Source of the DNA: Paralichthys olivaceus
Lineage: Eukaryota > Chordata > Actinopteri > Pleuronectiformes > Paralichthyidae
Direction: 5' to 3'
NCBI RefSeq assembly: GCF_024713975.1
Contig: NC_091105.1
Span: 21,812,939-21,876,938 of the forward strand
Length of the DNA stretch: 64,000 bases
A program made the position numbers and the translations under genes. The notes beneath the pieces are model-generated. The model made no database searches. It was not told the origin of the DNA and saw only the letters and a list, made by a program, of their open reading frames with translations. Position 1 is the stretch's first letter, and each line of letters opens with the position of its first letter. Below, one piece after another: positions 11,268 to 20,816 of this stretch.

Positions 11268-11519
11268 AAATCGTTTTGGGTCACATCATAGCATCAAAGA
11301 TAAAGAATTACCAGAGAGCTTGGCATGACTATGACTTTGATGTCATCTCTTTACATCAATGCTCACACCTCACTTGGTCTATGTGGCTCACTTGGCTTGG
11401 TTCACTTTGTCTACTCAACACACATCTTGCTCAGTTTAACTTGTATTCTCGACGCAGCTTGTTGTTAGCATTTACTTAATTCTACACAAACAAAAAGATC
11501 TTAAAAGAAATAAAAAAAC

Positions 11520-13205
11520 ATGGCAGATTCCACCAAGAAGTTTCCTCTGTCCCACACAGTGAAGGGAAGTATCCGCCAAAGGGATCCTAGGGTTTTTGTG
11601 AAGCCCTCAGTCTCCTCAAGGAAGGAGAGCGCCATGGCTTCATCTAACCTCAAGAGCAAGAAGGGCGGACAGACTCAAATCAAGCCTGTCAAGGCCACTT
11701 TTGGATGTCCCTCTGAGGTAGATGAGCAGCTCAAGAACAAGGAGCTCATCAGGGCTGTTAAAAGTATCCTGAGCAGCCTGACTCCTGAAACGTTCCACTC
11801 CTCAGTGGGGCAGCTGAAGAAACTGTGGCTGAACACAGTGGAGGAATTGCAAGAAGTCGTCAACCTCCTCTTTGAGAGTGCCGTAATGGGTGACTCTGCA
11901 AAGCTCTATGCCAGGATGTGCAGCAGCCTCCCAAAGGTAGGTCACGCATCTATGACAATGCAATCGTCTTACACTGTATATATTAAAATACAAACAACAA
12001 TGTTTTCCACCACATGTGAGTTGAATTAGCCTTAACAAGGTTTTCTTATGTTTTCTTCTCCTCAGGTCCAGTTCCAACCCACAGTTGACTCAACAACTTC
12101 TGTCAACTTCACTATTTTGCTCGCCAGACGCTGCCGCGCAGAGTACGAAGACATCTTTGGCAAAGGTAACACTGATGAGAAGAGTGAGAGGGGATTGGAG
12201 CAGATGAAGAAAGAGCTGGATGACGCCTCACTTCGTCGCTCCATTGGTACAATCCAATTTATCGGGGAGCTCTTTCTCGCTCGCATTTTGAGCGAGGCTG
12301 CAATGCACAGCTGCATCGAGGGTCTCCTGAAGAACCAAGATGAACAGTCTCTTGAGTGCCTGTGTGAGCTCCTCCAGATTATTGGCATGAATCTGGAGAC
12401 AGTAACTCCCGAGAAGGTCATGAACACACACTATGACCAGATTGATGTTATTGCCAAGGATGAAAAGACATCCTCCAGGATTTCTCTGATGCTGAAGACA
12501 GCAACAGACCCCAAGAGAAAATTCCTCGGGCTGACTGGCGGCAGAGTTCCTAAGACCGAGGATAAAGCATCAGTCTCCACTCCCCAAGAGAAGGAAAAGT
12601 TCCACCTAATGCCACGACCAAGGAAGCCCACTGACTATAGGCCTGTTGCGTGCGACAGTGAAACCTTTTCAGAGATGGTAATTGTCAATTTTCTTACAAA
12701 TGGCAACTTAGAAGAAGCCATGAGCTGTGTGGCAGAGCAAATGAGCCCCTCACTCCTCCATGTGTTTGTCTGCTCTGCTGTGGACTTGACGTTTGAGAGC
12801 AGCAGTGACTCTCGGAGGAAGATGGGCCTGTTGCTGCGGCGGCTGCATGAAGCAGGAGTCCTGCCAGCGGAGCAGATCGTGAAAGGGCTGCAGGACATAG
12901 TGGAGACGGCTGTCTACATTGAGGCAGAGGTGCCAAACATCTGGCGCTGCCTCGCTGAGGTCATCGACCCTGTAGCACACCTCGGTGAGGTCACTGACCC
13001 TGTAGCACACCTCGGTGAGGTCATCGACCCTGTAGCACACCTCGGTGAGGTCATCGACCCTGTAGCACACCTCGGTGAGGTCATCGACCCTGTGCCACAC
13101 CTTGGTGAGGTCATCGATCCTGTGCCACACAAGGGCGCATCTCCACTGATGAGATGTTTGGAAGCATCCCGTTGCTCCCATCTCCTTAACCGACTGGTGT
13201 GCTGA
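11520..13205 (+). CDS. eIF4G-like protein with MIF4G and MA3 domains, copy 3
   Basis: Exon 1 is 11520-11936, the intron 11937-12065 (129 bp), exon 2 12066-13205; 518 residues, the longest copy because it has six decapeptide repeats (437-496). The remaining sequence is close to copies 1 and 2 (for example YEDIFGKG, HYDQIDVI, VDLTFESS). The 3' flank is different: about 25 bp after the stop the sequence jumps to what in unit 2 lies about 0.78 kb further on, so the normal 3' UTR and the small membrane-protein exon are gone. A replacement AATAAA is present at 13255-13260. The frame and splice sites are intact. If functional, mRNA stability or regulation may differ from the other two copies. Confidence 0.85.
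12957..13136 (+). repeat. Coding minisatellite, 6 x 30 bp, copy 3
   Basis: Six 30-bp units encode decapeptides of the EVIDPVAHLG type. The second has T for I (EVTDPVAHLG), as in copy 2, and the last two carry PVPH. This pattern looks like insertion of identical inner units between conserved outer units. Confidence 0.95.
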
Positions 13206-13424
13206 GGATCAACCCCCCAACCAATGCCATTCCAAAGGAATGGTGTTCAAAAGCAATAAAAATAAAGAAATAAAAAATAAAAACAATTTGGGACTTATTC
13301 ATGTCGTAAAATTCCGGGTAAACAAACTAAATGAAAAATCAATATAATACGATAAAAATGTGTAGTAAAAACTACATCAAGAATAAAAAAGGGGGGTTAG
13401 ATAGTTAGAAATGATGTTTAATGC

Positions 13425-15724
13425 AAAACAATTGTTCTAATCAACAATTTTTTTAATATAAGACAAAAAGAATTGTCAGTTTAAAAGTGTTATCAGATAT
13501 CAGCGTGTTTATGTCGTACAGGTTAAATCAGAACAGTTTGTATCTGCACCACAGACAGGCAGAGAGTGTCCTGAGGTATCTGGAAGGGTAGTGTGCCACG
13601 GAGAACTGTGGATTATTAATAAGCATGAACACAGTCCCCTGGGTTTGTTTGGTGAGTGTAGCACGCAATTCTCCAGCAGCTCTTAAAAAGCCTTCCGCAG
13701 AGGAGAGTGCAGGCAGACAGCAGCATGACAAGAGAATTCACAGAAACGCAGACTGAGGTTCAGTCTGGATTTTTTTTCTTTTTTTCCTGTTTGTGAGGGC
13801 ACACTACATGTGTGGTGGTGGCACATGTAATGAAATATTTAAAACTTGGGCCTTCAAGGTTATTTAAAGTGACTTATTAAAATTGAAGTGATGTGGCTGG
13901 CTTCACCACAGACACTGTGGGATAACAACAGGACAGTAATGGTTTTCCTCGCGCCATCCTTTAAGGATAAGAAAAGATTAATTCTGCCATTTCATCGATC
14001 CTTCCATTATGATAAATCCATCTCTTTATCATAATTAATGAGATCTTTTCCAACATGCCACAGCTGCTTTTGCATTATACCGCCCTCAATAACTCTTGAT
14101 GATAATTGTCCGTCCTGTCTGCTGATTCTCTATCTCCATCTGGAGCAGTGATTATTTCTTACAGCCACTCTGATGTTCCCAGTTGTAATAGCTTCCTCAT
14201 TATAAAAAGAGCAAACGTTTTGTTTTAGCTGCCGGATCCCATTCATTTTAACACAGTCAGGTTCAGTCTAGCTCTATATACTTAGTGCAGTAAATAAAGT
14301 AAGAAGGACATTTCAGACAGCAAAGGATAACTTTCAGTAATTAGGTAAATCAGAAAGTCTGGAATTCAAGCCAAAGATATCATTTATATTTGGTGAACAT
14401 CGGAAGCCAAGCACTAAGTAATCTGCTGGCACCACTGTCATTGATAAAATGTTTGCTTCTGAATTTCAGTTGGGATATCTGCCTTGAATTTTACATACAG
14501 AACATAATGACTTGGCTCCTAAAATCTGCAGTAGATGAATAATGCATCATATTAACACAGAAGTCACTGCTTAGAATTTGTAAATGGTTCCCACTGTAGA
14601 TATTCAGAAATTTGTAGCCTCTCGTATAACATTTCTTTGTTCTTGTAGAACTAGACAAGCAGTATTCCCTTTACAGCTTTAGACAGGCGGTTCTACATCA
14701 TGGTTTGTTTCATGTCCTGCAGTGATTGCTAAGCAACAGAACAAAATCCCCGGAGGTGAAATATCAGAGTCAAGTAAGTCTGAAGGAATGCATTTCATAA
14801 ATATAAAGGAATTTAGAGGCAAAGGGAAAGAAAACCTCTCCCAACCCTAGAGAATATGCTAAAGAATTCAAAAGTACAAAAAATAAACAAACATTAAATC
14901 CAATTAATTCAGCTCAGTGAAAGTTTGCAGTCCATACTCACATTTACACAAAGAGGTTCAATCAAAGTGAAGAGTCAAATACAGCCACGTGGCCGTGAGG
15001 AACCATTAATACTTAGAGAGTTCCATAAACCACACAGATAAATGCTATCTTTGTAAAATGTGTCACGATCTAAATATTTACAGTAACTCAGCTGCTCTGG
15101 GTTAATGTGTCAGTAGAAGCAAATAACCATAAGGTGGCAGTAAAGACCCATTAGGATATTTAAAGGAGAGGGGGGGGCAGCATCAATATCAGGGTCGAGG
15201 CAGAAAACTATACACTGATCAAGTGGAGAGGACATCAAGTCCTGTCTCTCATTATTATTTTGACTTGAGGTTATGTGACTCATTACTGGCAACTAGGGAA
15301 CTGCTCTGTTGTTGTTATTGTTGAACAAGTGAGAGAATTAGTTAAGGGTGTGTTTTTTCACACATCTGTTTCCCCCTCCCTCCAGCCTTTACGCAAAGTT
15401 AAGTAGATACATGTACTTCCTGCTACTGTGTATTTTTATAATGTATTTTGTTACATGTTCATATTTCTTCTTTTCAAATTTAAAAAACAATCAATAATGA
15501 GAGGTGGACGCTTGGGCAGTAGGATACACTTTGCAAGTACTTTTACTACTATAATAGTGTAAGTAGATTTAAAAGCAAGTACTTACTTTAACTCAAGTAG
15601 AAGGGTCGCCAAAATAGTAATGTACTCCCAAATAGCACAATATAAATAAAGCCTGGAAGAAATGTTATATCTATACATAGATTTTACTTTTCTAACATAC
15701 AAAGAATCAAAAGCGATCTTATTG
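13425..15724. other. Gene-free stretch with a possible conserved non-coding block
   Basis: No gene is supported. About 13960-14220 is less AT-skewed, without repeats or frames, and has the look of a conserved non-coding element (motifs such as ATCATAATTAATGAGATC). This impression cannot be tested without alignment to other fish. Confidence 0.35.
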
Positions 15725-15950
15725 CTTACTGTAAATCCATCTATCCATTATTTATACTGCTTATCCTTATCCGCCACAAAGGGAGCTGCAACCATACACA
15801 CTCACATTCACACCCACAGTCAATATAGAATCTATATTAACCTAATCCCACTATGCATGTCTTTGGACAGAGGGAGGAACCTGGAGGTTGGAGAAAACCC
15901 ACACACACCTCATTCAGCCAGGTGCCTTCTGGTTGGACAGTGCTAATCAC
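15725..15950 (+). mobile_element. Common fish interspersed repeat
   Basis: Contains CATGTCTTTGGACAGAGGGA, GGAACCTGGAGGTTGGAGAA and AACCCACACACACC. These are degenerate versions of a repeat (CTTTGGACTGTGGGAGGAAACC...GAGAAAACCCACGC) widespread in fish. Fragments on the other strand are at about 53505-53600 and 54985-55045. The class is not resolved by eye. Confidence 0.5.
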
Positions 15951-16084
15951 TGCACCTTATTCTCTCTGTAAATATAAGAAAATAACAACTTGTAAATACT
16001 GTTAATTGTCCTTCCAATTAAGTGTTTTACATGTAATTAAAACTATTTGACTCAAATGATCAAACTTAAATTATCACATGAATG

Positions 16085-16290
16085 CTCCTAGTGGTTATTT
16101 CAGGGAAGCCAGACTAGCCAGACTAGCCAGCTTCAAGTTGTTCTGCTCAGCTAAGCTAACCAGCTGCTGGCTATATCTATATGTTTAGCACAGAGAGATC
16201 AGAGTGGTAATCATTTTCTCCTCTAACTCTTAGCTGAGAAGCAAATAAATGCATTTCACAATATGTCAAACTAGTTCCATAAGACAGGAA
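16085..16290 (+). mobile_element. Dispersed fish repeat (GCTAAGCTAACCAGCTGCTGG type)
   Basis: Contains CAGCTAAGCTAACCAGCTGC, TGGTAATCATTTTCTC and CTAACTCTTAGCTGAGAAGC. This is a degenerate copy of a non-coding repeat frequent in percomorph fish. A shorter relic of the opposite end appears at about 54680-54725. Confidence 0.45.
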
Positions 16291-19200
16291 TTTATAATAT
16301 TTAAGAGAATCAATACTGGCTCTGATTTACTTTGGCCAGCCTGCTGTCTCTGACACCCCAGGTGGATATATCCTGTCGGCAGTGATGACAATATGTCTCA
16401 CCCACCTGTGAATTGTGTTATTTTTACCCCCTGACCCCCTGCAGGCAGCGAGGAGGACTGATCATCTGCCACCAGAACAGAACACTTAATTAAGCCCTCC
16501 ACTGATTTGATGTAACAGACAGAGAGAGGATCGATACGAGGTGACAATGAATTAATACTACACAGTAAATTACGTGCACACTGATATGAAATCTTTAGAG
16601 GGATGTCGGGGTTAACCAAAGAAAATTGACCTGCTTGAGGGAAGGAGACTAGGGAGCACTTAAAACACAATAATCCACTGCTGATATCGAACAACACCAC
16701 TGTCAACAGTCAGGCAATCTTAGTTTTTATCTACAGATCTGTCTGATAATCTCCCCTCAGTCCTTTAAACTGAGGCTTGCTTCCTTCCAGGCTGGTTTTC
16801 CTGCAGACTGCAGGAGCTCCAATTGCAAAGGCAACCTCCTGGGATGGTTATATAGACCATAATATAAACAGCTGCATGGCCTACTGTGCTGAAATCTGAG
16901 CCATTTCCATCCTTCCCATTTTCACTCGAGCCCATGCAGTTTCCCAGGGAATAACAATCACACTTATCTGGATGTGTGTTGAGCGACTGACTGAAACCTC
17001 AGCCAGTTTGTTTATCTTCTCAGGGACTAAACCAGCACAGGGACGGAGAATACAAGTCACAAACTGTTAAATCATGAACATGTACGTCTCAGTTTGTTCC
17101 ACAGTATCCTGAAGACTAACACGCACGCACACACACAGCAGAGAACGTTTTCTCCCATGAGTCTACCTCAGATCTATCTATAATGTTACAGGTGTTTATC
17201 TCAAGGGAAGAGAATTGCTACAACAGCAGCCGTGTATGTGTTGTAACACTCCTGAGACCTCACCCACCTGTTTCTACATTGCAGTGATGTAATCTAGCCT
17301 AACATTGAACATTCATTTCTTTTCCTTGTCGATGATGCATATAGGAAGTCAGAATGAGAGCGAGGTAGAGAGACAAAGGGGAACACAGGAGCAACCAGAC
17401 AGGTAGATTGGTAGGGTTGAGAAAGAAGCAAAGAGACAGAGGCTACATCCATACTCTGTATTTGTAAAACATCAACCCTACATCTGACACAGAAATGGAG
17501 TTTTAGAGCCTAAAACTGAGAAGTTTAAAAACTCCTGTGTTTTAGTCTGGACAGGCAAAGACGGAGACGTTTGGAAACAATCACAACAGCTTGCTGATTG
17601 GGTCTTTCTGGTGACAACGTAGCCATCGCAAACTCGTCAGGTTCCTATCACATGACCCTCTTGCAGAGGAAAACAACCAGCGTTAGTCTCAGCTACCAGT
17701 TTAGCACACAAGAATAATCAATAAAACGTGTTGCTGACCTTAAACTGCTCAAAGATGAATTCTACATTTTACAATAATACAACTGCTGATTAGTGTATCA
17801 GACAAGTTATCAAAAAATGCCCTTTTCAAATGAAAGCCCACTTCTATGAACGTAGCCAGACTTTGCCTTTTTGTTCTCATGCAAATTAGCCTGTACTCTA
17901 CGCCTTGCAAAACATCTTAAGAGACAAAAGCAGACAGGCTGCTGTTGTGCTTCTCCTGATTCCAAGTCATGCTGTGAGCATTTTGGATCCACCACATAAG
18001 ATGGAACATTAGAGCAAATTCGCACAACAAAACATTAAAGGGGCCGCGTCCATTGTTTTGTGACATTTTTATCAACCTCCATCATCATAACAGTCCTATA
18101 ATTGGGTAACATTGTGCCTGACTGATGCCACAAGAAGCTTAGATTGATTTTATTGTGCTTTATGGGATTATTTGTTCTCTTACATTAGTAACTTTTTGGT
18201 AAATAAGCTACAGAAACATTTAAGTCTTTGTCCCAGTAACTTATTACACCTAGAACTTCAGAATCTTCAAAATTACACATTCAAAAGGTTTGTCATGAAA
18301 ATATCCCCTCATGGCCTTCAAATGATTAAGTGTACCTATTCCCCCCTTCTTCCACATTTCGAGACTGGGCTACATGACTTTGCTAAAATGTCCCCGCCCC
18401 ACGTCTGCCCACCCTCACAGCTCACCTATAGCTGAGGAGCCTTTTTCCAGCTGCTGAGCTCCACCCACAAGTTGACAGGATCGGTTGTCTAGGTTTGTAT
18501 CATAAATCCTGTCTGACAAAATGTTCAGACTGGTATTTGTTTCCAGCAGTGTTAGGGAGAGGTTAGACATATCTTTTTAATGGGGCAGTTTATAACTTCC
18601 ATGTCTGACATCATAAAGTGTTTTCGACACAGCTAATATCAGGGTCTCCTCCATCTTGGCTCACGATGAAAAGTTACGGTTCAGTGTGTAAGATTTAGGT
18701 GAAAGGGATCTATTGGCAGAAATTTAATATAAAATAATTGTAGTGTTATTTTCACCAGCTGTTTTAACAAAAGTGTACAAATAGTTTTTTTCTTTACCCT
18801 AAATGAGCTCTTTATATTTAAATACTTTATATTTACATCAGGAGCTGGTCCTCTCTTCAGAGGCTGCCATGTTTTTTACAGTAGTCCAAATGGGACAAAC
18901 ACCTTTTGAGTTTTTAGGACAACTGAAGGCTGCCACATGTTCTCCTTTATGTTTGGAAGGGGAGGGTGAGGTCAGCTGCAACATGTAACTGCACCACTAG
19001 ATTTCACTAAATCCTTCGAACTGAACCTTTAAGTCGATTGCAGCCAAGTGGGGTCAACCACACAAACGTCTTTGCTATTGGACAAGGCTGTGATTTCTGT
19101 GAATGTGCTCTTAAGATGGAAATACTCAGCCATGGTGTGTTTGCTAAAAATATGTTTGGTATCATACAAAGAGATAACATACAAACACACACACACACAT

Positions 19201-19540
19201 ATATTTACACATATATACACGTGTATTTCTTTATATTGTATAGCCTACAACATCCTTGTGCAATCATATTGTATGATTCTCTACATACATATTTCTGTCT
19301 GTAGTGAAAGGTGTATATGATGCACATATTCTCTGTATCTTAACTTTATTTTTCTTTCTATTTCATGCCCATTTTACATTTTCTCATCCACCTCATTCTG
19401 ACCCTCTGCTGGTGTCAGAAGTGAGTTCTCTCTGGCGTGTGAGGACAAAAGTTCATCTTGTCTTGAAATCTAAATGACAGGAGGCAGTGTGACTTTGTGC
19501 AATAAAACCATCATGTGTGTAGTAAGATGCGCCCGCCTGC
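16291..19540. other. Gene-free stretch upstream of trhr, with repeats
   Basis: No gene is supported. About 17440-17720 (GGAGACGTTTGGAAACAATC, CGTAGCCATCGCAAACTC) looks like a decayed fish MITE. A second MITE-like element lies at 18677-19028. CA/TA simple sequence lies at 19186-19220. Confidence 0.4.
18677..19028. mobile_element. MITE-like non-autonomous DNA transposon, copy 2
   Basis: Related to 3661-4048 but in the opposite orientation. The left end is CGGTTCAGTGTGTAAGATTT and the reversed right end AGGTTCAGTTCGAAGGATTT. TTAA follows the right end (19029-19032). The interior has no transposase frame. Confidence 0.55.
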
Positions 19541-20006
19541 ACGGGGAGTCCCCACCAGAGGAGGTAAAAGAAGTTGGTGCTTCAGTGTGAGTGCACAGAG
19601 AGCTGCTGCTGCTGTGTGCACAGTGTCTGAGAGGCAGAGCTGAGCAGGACGCGCTCAGTCATGACCGGGTGAGCAGGGAGACAGGAGCGCGAAGCGGAGC
19701 TGCAACACATCCTCGCTCTGCAAACTTCTGCCAACAACAACCGAGACTTCACTTCACACTCTTTATTTTGCTCTGATGGAGAACTGTGCTGCAGTTTCAT
19801 GATGCAGCATCACAGGCTGGATTTGGAGAAGACGCAGAGGCAGTGTGACTGGATTACATCTGGATGAGAGGAAGTTTTTGCAGGATTTATAACCGGGCTC
19901 CTGTTGGCACTTTGTGGCTCTTAGGGCCCTGATGATTTGATTTATTAATCTTGAATGCCTGGTGTGATTCTCGTCAAAGCGCACAGAGTCACAGCCTCTC
20001 GCTGTA
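19540..20006 (+). promoter_or_regulatory. 5' leader and probable promoter region of trhr
   Basis: A CpG-richer stretch leads into the trhr start codon. It contains small upstream frames, for example ATGACCGGGTGA at about 19661 (two codons before the stop) and an eight-codon frame starting MENCAAVS near 19777. A donor-like CCGGGTGAGC near 19670 could end a non-coding first exon. No canonical TATA box was identified, and transcription start sites cannot be placed from sequence alone. Confidence 0.4.
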
Positions 20007-20816
20007 ATGGCAAACCTCACCATGGATAACATGACCGTGCTGAATGACACGTCGGTGCAGGACAATCACACCCTGGGCCAGTGGACAGACTACTCTGTAG
20101 AGTATAAGGTGCTCAGTGTGTTCTTGGTGTGCCTCATATGCGGGGTGGGGATCGTGGGGAATGTAATGGTCATCCTGGTGGTGCTGACCACCAAACACAT
20201 GCGCACTCCCACCAACTGCTACCTGGTGAGCCTGGCCGTGGCTGACCTGATGGTGCTGACGGCCGCCGGGCTGCCCAACATCACCGACGCCCTGTACGGT
20301 CAGTGGGTGTACGGTTACGCGGGGTGCCTGGGGATCACCTACTTGCAGTACCTGGGGATAAACGCGTCCTCCTGCTCCATCACCGCCTTCACCGTGGAGC
20401 GCTACATCGCCATCTGCCACCCGATCAAGGCGCAGTTCCTGTGCACCCTGTCCAGGGCCAAGAGGATCATCCTGCTGGTGTGGGCGCTCACCTCGGTCTA
20501 CTGCGTCATGTGGCTCTTCCTGTCGGACACCAAAGAGTTGGTGTACGACAACACGGTGCTGCTCAGCTGCGCCTACAAAGTGTCCAGAAGTCACTACCTG
20601 CCCATTTACTTCACGGACTTCGCGGTGTTCTACGTGCTGCCCCTCATGCTGGCCACTGTTCTGTACGGGCTGATCGCCAGGATACTGTTCCTGAACCCGC
20701 TGCCGTCTGACCCAAAGGACGGCAGCACCAAGAAGTGGAAGAGGAAGATGAGCCAGGGAGGGAGGATGATCAGCACCGGCGGCTCCAGCAGCACCACGGC
20801 GGCCTCCCGCAGACAG
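20007..20816 (+). CDS. trhr: Thyrotropin-releasing hormone receptor, coding exon 1
   Basis: Residues 1-270 of a 410-residue class A G-protein-coupled receptor for TRH (Gq/phospholipase C coupled in the family), at the plasma membrane. Visible features: N-glycosylation sites NLT, NMT, NDT and NHT in the N-terminus; TM1 about 35-60; TM2 with D80; disulfide pair C107 and the cysteine of LLSCAYK; TM3 with the ligand-contact equivalents Y115 and N119 (Y106 and N110 in human); ERYIAICHP at the end of TM3; TM4; TM5; and the long third cytoplasmic loop. The start ATG has G at -3 and G at +4; a second in-frame ATG at 20022 also has a strong context. The exon ends in phase 0 at CAG|GTGGGC. It is closer to type 1 receptors (trhra/trhrb) than to trhr2/3 by the C-terminal sequence; which of the two paralogs cannot be decided. 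Confidence 0.95.

Larger units (their letters stand above)
4155..13424 (+). repeat. Tandem array of three eIF4G-like gene units
   Basis: Three direct units begin near 4155, 7456 and 10804 at the shared sequence TTTAATAATGATAAAAG. Start codons are spaced 3317 and 3321 bp apart. Homology covers the upstream region, both exons, the intron and the 3' flank, so these are segmental tandem duplications and not retrocopies. Unit 3 is shorter because about 0.75 kb of 3' flank is missing between about 13230 and 13241 relative to unit 2. Similarity ends at 13424. Differences between units are sparse point changes plus length changes in C-runs, a CA tract and a coding minisatellite, which points to recent duplication or ongoing gene conversion. 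Confidence 0.95.

Noticed and set aside
12750..13181. Antisense frame of 143 codons (and shorter relatives in copies 1 and 2) rich in VDDLTEVCYR
   Set aside because: It is the reverse strand of the 30-bp coding minisatellite, open because the period is a multiple of three. The sense strand carries the MA3 domain.
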